Shown in pieces: positions 1-8,032 of a stretch of 37,860 nucleotides of DNA (the first letter of the stretch is position 1; each line of letters opens with the position of its first letter). The position numbers were made by a program, and so were the translations under genes. The notes under the pieces are model-generated. The model had not been told where the DNA came from, ran no database searches, and worked only from the letters and a program-made list of their open reading frames with translations. The stretch is from Bacteroidia bacterium (GTDB taxonomy: Bacteria > Bacteroidota > Bacteroidia > Bacteroidales > Azobacteroidaceae). The stretch is taken from positions 1 through 37,860 of the forward strand of contig BNTT01000013.1 of assembly GCA_025996815.1 (NCBI GenBank), in the 5' to 3' direction.

Positions 1-184
1 AATAGGCTTTCAAGGTCGAAAGGAAAAGACTTTTCCCAAATCGGCGCGGACGTCCCAAAAAGTAAGGACGTCCCTCATTGACAATTCGATAAAGAAAGGC
101 GGTTTTATCCACATACAAGAATTTGTCATTCCGTAAACTTTCAAAATCCTGAATACCTATCGGTAATTTTCTGCTGAAATCCAT
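1..184 (-). CDS. AAA-ATPase-like / PD-(D/E)XK nuclease-superfamily protein, N-terminal part
   Basis: Only the first 61 codons are in the window; the gene continues past the left edge. The translation starts MDFSRKLPIGIQDFESLRND and contains LYVDKTAFLYRIV and then FLGRPRRFGKSLFLSTL. This is the typical beginning of the AAA-ATPase-like family (PF09820), in which RPRRFGKS is the nucleotide-binding P-loop and a PD-(D/E)XK domain (PF08011) usually forms the C-terminus. The family is highly multi-copy in Bacteroidales and its cellular role is not established. The start is supported by a good promoter 24 nt upstream (208-239). The gene is separated from the PUL by the palindrome at 253-295, so it is probably an independent unit. 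The family assignment is strong; the integrity of the rest of the gene is unknown. Confidence 0.8.
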   Translation of the reverse strand, partial: MDFSRKLPIGIQDFESLRNDKFLYVDKTAFLYRIVNEGRPYFLGRPRRFGKSLFLSTLKAY

Positions 185-207
185 CACATTTATTTTTTTA
201 TTGATTA

Positions 208-239
208 CAAAAGTAATATTTATATTTCATTTCACCAAA
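208..239 (-). promoter_or_regulatory. Promoter of the AAA-ATPase-like gene
   Basis: On the minus strand TTTG (236-239) is followed after 20 nt by TACTTTTG (208-215), matching the Bacteroidota -33 TTTG / -7 TAnnTTTG consensus with ideal spacing. The -7 box ends 23 nt before the ATG at 184. Confidence 0.7.
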
Positions 240-252
240 TCCGGAAAGCCAC

Positions 253-295
253 GGTTAATTCTTTTTGCGATAGCACTTCAAAAAAAGAATTAACC
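253..295. terminator. Hairpin, terminator at the end of the PUL
   Basis: A perfect 14-bp inverted repeat, GGTTAATTCTTTTT at 253-266 and its complement at 282-295, encloses a 15-nt loop. It lies about 75 nt after the GH43 stop codon and just upstream of the next promoter. The T/A runs are inside the arms rather than after the stem, so either direction is possible; position argues that it ends the PUL transcript. Confidence 0.55.
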
Positions 296-368
296 TACTT
301 ATTCTACTTTTCATTGCGTAAATTTATAATTAATAATTGTTTCATTTCTCAATCAAAAAATATTCCAC

Positions 369-1346
369 TTAATGATTATCAATGACCCTTGCTTCAACGC
401 CGTCAAAAGTCAATTTCACAGGCTGAATGAAGCCTTTTTCGTCAAAAATCATTTTTTCTATGCAGGTGGCGCGGTGGTTGCCGTGAGTTTCCTCCAAAGG
501 ACGCCGGTGATATATCATATAATAGTCATCGGTGTTGGGAATCTGCACAACGGAGTGATGACCTGCGCCGGTAGCCACTAACGAATCCTGCTGTAAGATT
601 TTGCCAATCCTGTTGAAAGGTCCGAAGGGTGAGTCGGCAATGGCATACGCGACTGAATAGTCAGGTCCTGTCCAACCGCCTTCGCTCCACATGAAATAGT
701 ATTTATTGTTGCGTTTCAGCATGAACGGTCCTTCGACGTAGTTTGCGGGCGTTATTTCTTTGTAGATGTCGCCGTCGTCAAAGGGTATCAGTGCCGTGAA
801 ATCGCTGTTCAGGCGCGCTATATTGCAATGTCCCCAGCCGCCATAGTAGAGGTAATACTCGTCACCGTCGTGGAACACAAACTGGTCGATGGGTTGAGCA
901 CCGTTTACAATGTCGTTGATAAGCGGTTTGCCCAATAAATCGCGGTAAGGACCTTCCGGGCGGTCGCTCACTGCCACGCCTATCCCGCCGATTTCGCCTT
1001 CGTGCACATCGTTAGCCCCAAAGAAAAAGTAATATTTACCATCTTTTGAAATGACTGAAGGTGCCCACATCGCTCTTTTTGCCCATTTCACGCTCGTGGT
1101 ATCAAGAATGCCGGCGTGCTTTGTCCATGTTGTCAAATCTTTGGATGAAAAACAGTCGAAAAAGGTTTGCCGGTCGTAATGGTCGCTCCACGTGGGGTAT
1201 ATCCAGTAGGTATCGTCATAGATAATTCCTTCGGGGTCGGCATACCAACCGTCAAAAAGGGGATTACCACTCATCACAACGGGCTTGGAGCCGCAGGCAG
1301 ATAGCAGCACGGCTGCCAACAAACAAGGTATTAAAGACTTCATCAT
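369..1346 (-). CDS. Glycoside hydrolase family 43 lipoprotein
   Basis: A GH43 five-bladed propeller enzyme, probably an alpha-L-arabinofuranosidase or beta-xylosidase that trims side chains of plant-type glycans. From the ATG at 1346 the protein has 325 residues and begins with a lipoprotein signal ending LLSAC, so it is expected to be anchored in an outer or periplasmic membrane. All three catalytic acids of the family are visible: Asp37 in YADPE (general base), Asp154 in QPIDQF (pKa modulator) and Glu205 in YVEGPF (general acid). The frame can be extended upstream to a GTG at 1364, but that GTG is inside the repeat 1359-1496 and would bury the signal peptide, so ATG at 1346 (or 1343) is preferred. 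It is the last gene of the PUL and has its own promoter at 1621-1651. GH43 subfamily and substrate cannot be fixed by eye. Confidence 0.85.
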   Translation of the reverse strand: MMKSLIPCLLAAVLLSACGSKPVVMSGNPLFDGWYADPEGIIYDDTYWIYPTWSDHYDRQTFFDCFSSKDLTTWTKHAGILDTTSVKWAKRAMWAPSVISKDGKYYFFFGANDVHEGEIGGIGVAVSDRPEGPYRDLLGKPLINDIVNGAQPIDQFVFHDGDEYYLYYGGWGHCNIARLNSDFTALIPFDDGDIYKEITPANYVEGPFMLKRNNKYYFMWSEGGWTGPDYSVAYAIADSPFGPFNRIGKILQQDSLVATGAGHHSVVQIPNTDDYYMIYHRRPLEETHGNHRATCIEKMIFDEKGFIQPVKLTFDGVEARVIDNH

Positions 1347-1358
1347 GTAAATATTTAT

Positions 1359-1496
1359 GGGCACCTCTAAAAATTGTTTTTTTTACATTTGAATTTCTCG
1401 TCAAAGCAGAGGTGCATTAAACTCTGACGAAAAATCACTAAAATTTTCTGCAAATGTACAATATAAAATTGATATAAAAGTACATTTTTTGCAAAA
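1359..1496 (-). repeat. Leader repeat A, copy 1 (pseudoknot-capable, MITE-like end)
   Basis: About 138 bp that recur almost unchanged at 9408-9542, in each case ending 11-13 nt before the start codon of a PUL gene. It begins GGGCACCTCTAAAAATTG. The arm at 1361-1368 (GCACCTCT) pairs with 1408-1415 (AGAGGTGC), and 1400-1406 (GTCAAAG) pairs with 1422-1428 (CTCTGAC, one A-C on the plus strand that becomes G-U in minus-strand RNA). The two stems cross, giving an H-type pseudoknot or two alternative folds. A TACATTTG -7-like box (1451-1458, minus) is inside the repeat. It may be a mobile MITE-like sequence, a regulatory leader, or both. Confidence 0.8.
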
Positions 1497-1540
1497 TCTA
1501 TCCATCTGTTTCAATCACTATATGATAAAGCCAGACATAC

Positions 1541-1674
1541 GGGGACTTCTAAAAACTACTTTTTCAAATTGATTTTTCAACAAAGCCGAAGTCCGTTAAA
1601 AACTTTGTCTAAAATCAGCGCAAAGGTACAAATAATATCTTGAATATCAAAGTGTTGAATTATTAGAAGTGCCC
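1541..1674 (-). repeat. Leader repeat B, copy 1, with terminal inverted repeats
   Basis: A 134-bp relative of repeat A. The left end GGGGACTTCTAAAAAC (1541) and the right end, read inward as GGGCACTTCTAATAATTC from 1674, are imperfect terminal inverted repeats like those of a MITE. The internal stems are kept with altered sequence: GGACTTC (1543-1549) with GAAGTCC (1588-1594), and ACAAAG (1580-1585) with CTTTGT (1603-1608). The right end lies inside the GH95 reading frame and supplies its last codons and stop. It carries the promoter 1621-1651. No convincing target-site duplication is seen. Confidence 0.7.
1621..1651 (-). promoter_or_regulatory. Promoter for GH43, carried by repeat B
   Basis: TTTG (1648-1651) and TACCTTTG (1621-1628) on the minus strand are separated by 19 nt. 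Transcription from it would start near 1617 and make a leader of about 270 nt containing one stem set of repeat B and all of repeat A before the GH43 ATG. The -33 box overlaps the GH95 stop codon. Confidence 0.7.
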
Positions 1675-4136
1675 TGTATTATATCATATTTTTTTCCTGC
1701 TTTTGCTTCAAAGCCAATGAAGTTTTCGCCCAAAGAGGTAGTCTTCACTTCTTTACCGGAAGAAAACACTTTCACAAGAATTTTTGTACGCAACCTGCAA
1801 GATTGGTCATAATTGGCTTTGACAACAGCCTTTGTCAATGTACCATTGTTCCAAGCCAAGTCCACATCGAAGCCTCCACGCGCCCTCAATCCTTTCACGG
1901 CTCCTGTTTTCCATTGTGCGGGAAGTGCAGAGAGCAACGAAAGTTCACCGCTGTGACTCTGCAGCAGCATTTCGGTCATACCTGCTGTTACGCCCTGAAT
2001 TGCCTGGTTGCCTTCAAAAGAAGGTGTTATCTGACTGTCTTCCGCTCGCGGGTGAATGCTGACGGCAGCGAGCATTCGGGTCAAAATGGCATAGGCTTTT
2101 TCGGGTTCTTCGAGGCGGGCGTACTGATTGATTTTCCATGCGCCCGACCATCCCATGTTTTGGTCGCCGCGTCTTTTGAGCGTCACTCTCACCGCTTCGG
2201 CAAGTTCGGGCGTTTTCCGGAGCGTAATATCATCGTCGGGATAAACGGCAAAAAGGTGCATTGTGTGGCGGTGCATTACTTCGGGTTCGTCGAAGTCGAA
2301 AAGCCACTCCTGCAATTGTCCGTGCCTGCCGATTTGATGGGGAGGCAATTGCGCAAGTATTTCTGCCGAACGGGTATTCATTTCCTTGTCTGCCTGTAAA
2401 ACGTTGGAGGCTTCTATAAAATTGCGCAACAAATTGCGAATAATCTGGTTGTCGCCCGAAGAACCCATCGATATGGATGCCGCATTTCCTTTCTCGTCCA
2501 GAAAATCGTTTTCGGGAGAAGAGGAGGGACAAGTGAGCACATAGCCGGTTGCAGGGTCTTTTACTACAAAGTCGTGGCAAAATTCAACAGCACCTTTGAG
2601 CAAAGGATAGATACGTTTCAAGTATTCCGGGTCGGGATTATACGTGTAATGGTCGTACAACTGCTGCATCAGCCACATACCCGAAAGGGGGAAAAGTGCC
2701 CACCGGGGATTGCCGTCGGTGGGAGCGGTATTGAACCACACATCCGCTCCGAGGTGTGAACACCAGCCGCGGCAGCCGTAGAGTTCTTTCGCGGTGCGCG
2801 TTCCGGCTTGCGCAAGGTTTTCGACAAAGAGCAAGAGGGATTCGTTCACACGCGGCAGGTTGGTGTTTTCCACGGGCCAGTAGCATTGTTGAATGTTGAT
2901 ATTGAGCGTCCAACGCCCGTTCCAGCGTCCGCTCAAATCGTTGAGCCACATATTGTGATTGTTGAATGCAAGGGTGTTTTCCCGTGCCGCGGCAAGCAGC
3001 AGGTAGCGACCGTATTGGAAATAACGCGCTTCATAAGCAGGGTCGAAGTCTCCTTTGCGGATGGCTTCCATGCTTTGGGTAGTCGTTCTCAGCGGGTCGG
3101 GGTCGGCTCCCAAATCTAATTTACAAGCGGCAAAAAGCGGACGGTAATCATCCAAATGTCTTTGTAATAAATCTTTGTAAGATGATTTAGAGGCATTGGT
3201 GATATAATCTCCGCAACGCTGTTTCTCGTTGGCTGAAATGTCGTTCCACGCAGCCCAGTTGGTGGCTCCGGCAAGAATAATCGTGGCAGCGTCGGCATTT
3301 TTCAGTACCAGTTTGTCGCCTTCAGAGCTGAGCGTACCGCCTTCCGGGATAATTTTCACTTTGGATTGCCATTTCATCTGTGCCGGGAGCAACCGGTTCA
3401 GGTCGTCGCTCAAACCTCTTGTTTTTCGATAGGCTTGAAGTTCCGGAGTAACAGCAATTCCCCCGCGTTGCTTCTCTTCGCCGTCGATGGTGCTGCCTTC
3501 CATGACAAGTTCATCTTTTTCGGCATGAGTGACAGCACTGGGTTGCAGGCTGGTGAACCAACCTGACAGGTTTATTTGCCCCTTTTTATCGGCAGTGAGG
3601 CGTATCACAATGACTTGGTCGGGATAGCTGGCAAATACGCGGCGTGAATAATTCACCCCGTCTAATTGATAATCAACAGTGGCAAGCGCGTTGTCCATAT
3701 CCAGCGTGCGGTTGTATCCGCTTGCTTTTTCCGGATTTTGACCGTCATAACGGATATTGAGTTGCGCCATCGCTTGATAGTTCTGCACCGACACAGGGTC
3801 GCTGTCTAATTTCCATGCTTCCCTGTGCGCCTCTACCCAATTATGGGCGAAAGCATATTCGCGTACTTTTTTCAGTATTTCCGGTCCGTCAGGATTATTC
3901 GGGTTGTAAGGACCGCCGGTCCAAAGGGTTTCGTCGTTGAAGGGAATTACTTCGTGGTCAATGTTTCCGGGAATCATCGCTCCGAAACGACCGGTACCGA
4001 TTGGCAGACTTTCCCAATATTTTGTAGCAGGTACATTGTACTGCCACTTCATCGGGACTTGATTGACTACAATGTCTTTGCCGACACAAGATTGAAGTGT
4101 CAGGTAAATTGCTAAAAATGTAATTGTTTTTTTCAT
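1647..4136 (-). CDS. Glycoside hydrolase family 95 (alpha-L-fucosidase / alpha-L-galactosidase) lipoprotein
   Basis: An 829-residue inverting GH95 enzyme that removes terminal alpha-L-fucose or alpha-L-galactose from glycans, here probably outside the cytoplasm because the N-terminus ends in the lipobox LQSC. The N-terminal beta domain (about 28-290) is followed by an (alpha/alpha)6 catalytic domain. Asn412 and Asn414 in [11 protein letters not shown] match the paired asparagines of characterised GH95 enzymes, and Glu542 in SPENDF matches the general acid. The usual FQIDGNFGGT stretch that carries the catalytic-base aspartate is replaced by [14 protein letters not shown] (706-719), so the base is uncertain. 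The last residues (GTSNNSTL) are encoded by the end of repeat B, indicating a changed C-terminus. It lies 12 nt after the isochorismatase-like gene in the same transcript. The family call is secure, the exact sugar is not. Confidence 0.88.
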   Translation of the reverse strand: MKKTITFLAIYLTLQSCVGKDIVVNQVPMKWQYNVPATKYWESLPIGTGRFGAMIPGNIDHEVIPFNDETLWTGGPYNPNNPDGPEILKKVREYAFAHNWVEAHREAWKLDSDPVSVQNYQAMAQLNIRYDGQNPEKASGYNRTLDMDNALATVDYQLDGVNYSRRVFASYPDQVIVIRLTADKKGQINLSGWFTSLQPSAVTHAEKDELVMEGSTIDGEEKQRGGIAVTPELQAYRKTRGLSDDLNRLLPAQMKWQSKVKIIPEGGTLSSEGDKLVLKNADAATIILAGATNWAAWNDISANEKQRCGDYITNASKSSYKDLLQRHLDDYRPLFAACKLDLGADPDPLRTTTQSMEAIRKGDFDPAYEARYFQYGRYLLLAAARENTLAFNNHNMWLNDLSGRWNGRWTLNINIQQCYWPVENTNLPRVNESLLLFVENLAQAGTRTAKELYGCRGWCSHLGADVWFNTAPTDGNPRWALFPLSGMWLMQQLYDHYTYNPDPEYLKRIYPLLKGAVEFCHDFVVKDPATGYVLTCPSSSPENDFLDEKGNAASISMGSSGDNQIIRNLLRNFIEASNVLQADKEMNTRSAEILAQLPPHQIGRHGQLQEWLFDFDEPEVMHRHTMHLFAVYPDDDITLRKTPELAEAVRVTLKRRGDQNMGWSGAWKINQYARLEEPEKAYAILTRMLAAVSIHPRAEDSQITPSFEGNQAIQGVTAGMTEMLLQSHSGELSLLSALPAQWKTGAVKGLRARGGFDVDLAWNNGTLTKAVVKANYDQSCRLRTKILVKVFSSGKEVKTTSLGENFIGFEAKAGKKYDIIQGTSNNSTL

Positions 4137-4148
4137 TTTTTTATATGT

Positions 4149-5684
4149 TTATTGAGTAATAAATCCAGCATCCACCCAATTGCCGTAATCCAATAGACTG
4201 CGGCTTCCGGCATCCATGCACACCAAATTGATGTGACGACTTCCCTGTGGAATTTTCACATCGAAACGCCAGGACTCTTGAGAAATACGCATGACAGGAC
4301 TTTCCGCCATCTGCTTTCCGTCTATAAAAAGTTGGAACACAACACTGCTGTGCATGGCGACAAAACGTCCATGGTTATCATCCAGCATATTCTCGTCTAT
4401 GCCTGCCAATGCCACAAACCGCTTGTATTCCGGTTTAATCTCGTATTGCACCGATGAAGGGGCGCGAAAACCCATTCCGTGGGAGTATGATTTTTTGCTA
4501 ACACGCAACGGCTTTCCTTCAAACGATTTACATTTCTGCGGTTGCCATAAAAAGTCAGGCAGATAGCCATTGGCAATGAAGGACAAATCTTCCAAATAAA
4601 TGTCCGGTTTAGGCGGTATCGCCTGCATTAATGCATAATAAGCCAAACTTGGCAAGCTCACACATTTGCCGTTACGAAAAGCGGCTGCACGTAAAACGCA
4701 TGTTTGCGATATTTCCAAAGGTGCGGTATATAAAGATGATTCCTTCGTTGGTTCGCTTCCATCGGCAGTATAGCGGATCTCCGTTCCTTCCAGCCAGGGA
4801 GCGGTAAGCGTTACAATTGTCTTTTTATCCATCAGATAGGGGCGTTCGAGTTTTCCCCATGGGGCGAACCGCACATAATCTACCGGAACATCGGACTTCA
4901 ACAATCCTGCTTGGCGAAATTCTTCCCCCATATTGATATTGGGAATTCCGGCAGTTTGCAGGTTTTCGTCAATCTCGGTTGTTCCCATATCAGGCGTATA
5001 ACCGGAACCCGGGTCATAAGTCGTGAAGGCGTCATTGAGGTCGCGGGCAAGCATACAGTTGAATCCCGCTTGCCACAAAGGAGATATGGCTCCCGGTTTG
5101 CCATACACGCACATATTTGTATGTACTCCCATGTAAATAACATCCGTAATGCCACGTTCGACAAGAAGGCTGTATATTTCATTGGTAGAAGCAGAAATTA
5201 AGTCGTTATCGGCTATCATCAAATCAGGGCTCATACCGTCCCAACCGTAATTTACGCCACACTTGAATCCGGGTCCACACATACAGTCTCCACCGGGTGC
5301 AGTAAATTCAGCTTTAGGCACCGGACGAACTGTCGGTCTCTGGCGATGCTCCACCGCAAGTGCCTTTTCGTATTGCGGATAACCCGAATAGGCCGTTACT
5401 ACGTCGCTTGGATTCCAAATAATCTGCATCCCAAGTTCTCGAGCAGCTTCCAAAACAACATTCATACGGGGAACCATTGCCGAAACACGTTCGGAAGCGG
5501 TCATACACCAATGATAATTCCACATATCAACGATAATAATCGCTGTTTTTTCCGGATTCAATTCGGTCGGCTTGTTGTTCCACGAGCCGGTCACTTTCAC
5601 GTCGCTATTGGCTTTCGCCCAGCCCCACACAGCCACCAAAAACATGACAACAAACAAACATTGAATACATTGATTTTTATTCAT
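4149..5684 (-). CDS. Secreted isochorismatase-like cysteine hydrolase fused to chitobiase-C-like and NPCBM domains
   Basis: Read from ATG 5684 the protein has 511 residues. An alternative ATG at 5708 would overlap the upstream gene and spoil the signal peptide. A signal sequence (about 1-26) leads into an isochorismatase-family alpha/beta hydrolase fold (about 37-247) with Asp53 in IIIVDMW and the nucleophile Cys192 in GVHTNMCVYG. A chitobiase/hexosaminidase C-terminal-like beta domain (about 285-342, RYTADGSEPT) and an NPCBM carbohydrate-binding module (about 362-511, with SYSHGMGFRAPS) follow. The sequence therefore shows an exported cysteine hydrolase, likely acting on an amide or ester of a sugar or sugar acid bound by the C-terminal module. 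This is not a siderophore enzyme by context. It sits between an oxidoreductase (10 nt) and GH95 (12 nt). The substrate is unknown. Confidence 0.8.
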   Translation of the reverse strand: MNKNQCIQCLFVVMFLVAVWGWAKANSDVKVTGSWNNKPTELNPEKTAIIIVDMWNYHWCMTASERVSAMVPRMNVVLEAARELGMQIIWNPSDVVTAYSGYPQYEKALAVEHRQRPTVRPVPKAEFTAPGGDCMCGPGFKCGVNYGWDGMSPDLMIADNDLISASTNEIYSLLVERGITDVIYMGVHTNMCVYGKPGAISPLWQAGFNCMLARDLNDAFTTYDPGSGYTPDMGTTEIDENLQTAGIPNINMGEEFRQAGLLKSDVPVDYVRFAPWGKLERPYLMDKKTIVTLTAPWLEGTEIRYTADGSEPTKESSLYTAPLEISQTCVLRAAAFRNGKCVSLPSLAYYALMQAIPPKPDIYLEDLSFIANGYLPDFLWQPQKCKSFEGKPLRVSKKSYSHGMGFRAPSSVQYEIKPEYKRFVALAGIDENMLDDNHGRFVAMHSSVVFQLFIDGKQMAESPVMRISQESWRFDVKIPQGSRHINLVCMDAGSRSLLDYGNWVDAGFITQ

Positions 5685-5694
5685 TTTATTGACC

Positions 5695-7089
5695 CTAATT
5701 ATCAACAACTTTCTTTTTTGCCATTTCCAATGCCTGTGCGGTGATGTAATATTTTGTCAGCATATTGGGAACTTCCCATTCCGGCAGGGCGCCTTCTTTC
5801 ACATATTGCAAAAAGTTTTCGGTCACTTGTCCGAAATGCGCTTCGTGTCCGTTGTGATAGGCTTCCGGAACTTCCACCTGCCAGACGCCGGCTGTCAATT
5901 TGCGAAGGCTAACACCCTGATATTTATCCGTGATTGTCACCAATGAAGCGGACAGTTTTTTTTCGTAAGCCTTTAAGTCTGTTCCCGGCGCCGCTTTTAT
6001 GTATAAGACGGGTTTGTAATTCTGTTCTTTTCCTTGTTCGATGACGAGTTGCGCTTTGCTGCCTTTCATCACGGAATAATGCGTATCGCCGCCACCTTCG
6101 GGATAAGTATAGTTCCATTTGACCGAAACTTTGGCGTGCACGCCTTTTATTTTATACGAGATATTACCATTGGAATAGACAAACAAGGTATCGTTACGAA
6201 CGTCTTTTTGCAAATATCCCGGATAGGAAGTTTCCCCTGTAGCTTCTGCAAATTGTTCCGTAGAAATGGGGGTGGACCAATGATTGGCATCCAACAGTTC
6301 GATGTCTGTCCGGTAGTCGATGATTTGATTCGGGAAACAAGCCCACTGTATCAAATCGACTAAGTGTGTGGTCACATCCACAATGCCTTCGCCTTCTTGT
6401 TCCGTATCGAAAAACCATGCCGGGCGTTTCAGAGGATTTCCGGAAACGGTTTTAAAGAAATGGTGTACACTCTCTTTCGTGATTGCAGGGTCGTCCGGTG
6501 TCCCCTTTTGCTGTTCGCCATAGACAGCGGGCAACTGCGAAAAGGCTTTTTGCAACTGTGTTGTGATTTCGAATCGCTCGGTCATGATGTCGTATAACAG
6601 CACCTTGTTTTGTTCGGCTATTTTGAAACATTCCTGCAATTGCTCAAATCCGGATACGCAGATGGCCATCGGTTTGTCTGCCAATACATGCAAACCGGCA
6701 GCAATGGAACGTTGGATATAATCTGTTTTCTTTCCGTTGTTTCCGGCCAACACCACCACGTTTCCTTTTTTCTCCTGCAACATTTTTTCCAAAAAATCGG
6801 CGCCGGTATAAACGATTTCATTCCATTGGGTAGGCAATTCGGCGCGGGTATTGTAGGCTTCAATCTTTTTCAGGTGTTCCGACAAGTCATCTCCTTCGGG
6901 AGCATACACCTGTACGTCGTTGCTTACCTGCGGATAGGAGGTTTTTTGTATCAATGCGGCATGGAAATGCCCCGGGTCGAGTGTAATCAACCGAATTTCA
7001 TTCGAGGTATCGACGCTTTGTCCTGTTTTTGTTGTGCACGAAGCACAGAACAGGAATAAACTGATGATTGACAGATAATTATATTTCAT
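5695..7089 (-). CDS. Gfo/Idh/MocA-type oxidoreductase lipoprotein with Oxidoreduct_C domain
   Basis: A 464-residue protein with a lipoprotein signal ending FLFCASC, followed by a Gfo/Idh/MocA-like Rossmann fold and a C-terminal domain of the putative oxidoreductase type (PF16490). The N-terminal strand reads IRLITLDPGHFHA, lacking the classic GxGxxG turn, while ADKPMA (about residue 138) occupies the place of the family EKP motif and a possible catalytic region contains VDVTTHLVDLIQW. Members of this superfamily oxidise or reduce sugar hydroxyls with tightly bound NAD(P). Export of such an enzyme to the envelope, next to a second exported family member (8033-9394), suggests oxidation of a glycan or oligosaccharide in the periplasm. 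The gene is 13 nt after the DUF6807 gene and 10 nt before the isochorismatase-like gene. The function is inferred only from family and context. Confidence 0.75.
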   Translation of the reverse strand: MKYNYLSIISLFLFCASCTTKTGQSVDTSNEIRLITLDPGHFHAALIQKTSYPQVSNDVQVYAPEGDDLSEHLKKIEAYNTRAELPTQWNEIVYTGADFLEKMLQEKKGNVVVLAGNNGKKTDYIQRSIAAGLHVLADKPMAICVSGFEQLQECFKIAEQNKVLLYDIMTERFEITTQLQKAFSQLPAVYGEQQKGTPDDPAITKESVHHFFKTVSGNPLKRPAWFFDTEQEGEGIVDVTTHLVDLIQWACFPNQIIDYRTDIELLDANHWSTPISTEQFAEATGETSYPGYLQKDVRNDTLFVYSNGNISYKIKGVHAKVSVKWNYTYPEGGGDTHYSVMKGSKAQLVIEQGKEQNYKPVLYIKAAPGTDLKAYEKKLSASLVTITDKYQGVSLRKLTAGVWQVEVPEAYHNGHEAHFGQVTENFLQYVKEGALPEWEVPNMLTKYYITAQALEMAKKKVVDN

Positions 7090-7102
7090 AACAGCCTAAA
7101 AA

Positions 7103-8005
7103 TTATTGTTGTTTGTATTTTTCGTAAACGCCTGCGATTCCGGCTTGCTTGACATCTCCTGCATGTAGCAACACCCGGTAACGAAACCGGATAATTTCGC
7201 CTTTTTTCAACTTGGTAGATTGGTCGTTTGCGGGCCAATACATGGGCGTCGGGGAAATAAAACCATAATCCCGCGTAAACCAAGGCGAGGGGAACCATTG
7301 GTTGGAAGGATGTTGTAAAATAGCGATTCCTTCAATGCCTGATTTCCGTGTTCCGTAGCAGTCAATCCAAGGGGATGCTACGCCGAATGTCCCTTTTTCG
7401 GTTTTCAGTCCTTCGGCGTTGACCATCGTTCCGCCTTGTGTTACAGCCAAATCAGATGCTACGCGGGCACTGAATAAAGAATGATTCGTTTTCAGAATGG
7501 TAACATCCGTCAACATTTCCATTTCAATATCAAAATCCAACTGATACATTTCTTCCGATGGTGCCGAGATGATGATTTTACGCCGGTCAATAATTGGAGC
7601 TTCTGCATCGGGACGTTTCCAGATACATTCATCGGTGATTACAATACGTTCTCCATTCGCTTCCACAATGTTAGCGCCGATAGAGATAATGCGTCCCCGT
7701 TCTAATCCCTCCTGCCAGTAATTGCCGCCATTTACAAGGTCGCAGCCGAAAAACAGCGAACTATGGTGCGGATATACGCCGTTACGCATCGACGTCACGC
7801 TACTGCCCGAAACCGGACCGTTAACCGGAAAAAAGAAAGGGTATTTTTCATCCGGCTGAAACCGGTAACTGGTGAAAAACTTGTCACCGATGGTAACATC
7901 AATCCTGTTACCGATATTAACGGCAGAAACGATTGCCTGTTGTGCAAATACGTTGAAACTTTTAAAGACAATCAATGCGATTGTAAATAGAATTATTTTT
8001 TTCAT
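7103..8005 (-). CDS. DUF6807 / PmoA-like secreted protein
   Basis: A 300-residue protein with a cleavable signal peptide (MKKIILFTIALIVFKSFNVFAQ). Conserved stretches such as GPVSGSSVTSMRNG, YPHHSSLFFG and the end FRYRVLLHAGD match the DUF6807 family (PF14100, historically named PmoA in databases). That name does not imply methane oxidation: these proteins occur in PULs and beside Gfo/Idh/MocA genes in Bacteroidota and Planctomycetota. The fold is expected to be a beta-sandwich, and the His-His pair in YPHHS is a candidate active or metal site. It is flanked by two exported oxidoreductases in one transcript, which suggests that it acts on their product or substrate. Biochemical activity is unknown. 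Confidence 0.72.
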   Translation of the reverse strand: MKKIILFTIALIVFKSFNVFAQQAIVSAVNIGNRIDVTIGDKFFTSYRFQPDEKYPFFFPVNGPVSGSSVTSMRNGVYPHHSSLFFGCDLVNGGNYWQEGLERGRIISIGANIVEANGERIVITDECIWKRPDAEAPIIDRRKIIISAPSEEMYQLDFDIEMEMLTDVTILKTNHSLFSARVASDLAVTQGGTMVNAEGLKTEKGTFGVASPWIDCYGTRKSGIEGIAILQHPSNQWFPSPWFTRDYGFISPTPMYWPANDQSTKLKKGEIIRFRYRVLLHAGDVKQAGIAGVYEKYKQQ

Positions 8006-8032
8006 TTTTATATGATTTTTATATGATTCGTC

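Noticed and set aside
1359..1674. Target-site duplication around the repeat pair.
   Set aside because: Flanks (TTAT on the left, TGTA on the right) do not match at any length from 2 to 8 bases, so no duplication is claimed.
4149..5684. Isochorismatase domain as a sign of a siderophore or nonribosomal peptide cluster.
   Set aside because: The protein is exported and fused to carbohydrate-binding domains, and all neighbours are glycan-degradation genes; no isochorismate or NRPS genes are present.
7103..8005. PmoA family name suggesting methane oxidation.
   Set aside because: The database name of PF14100 is historical; there is no particulate methane monooxygenase operon, and the organism is evidently an anaerobe.
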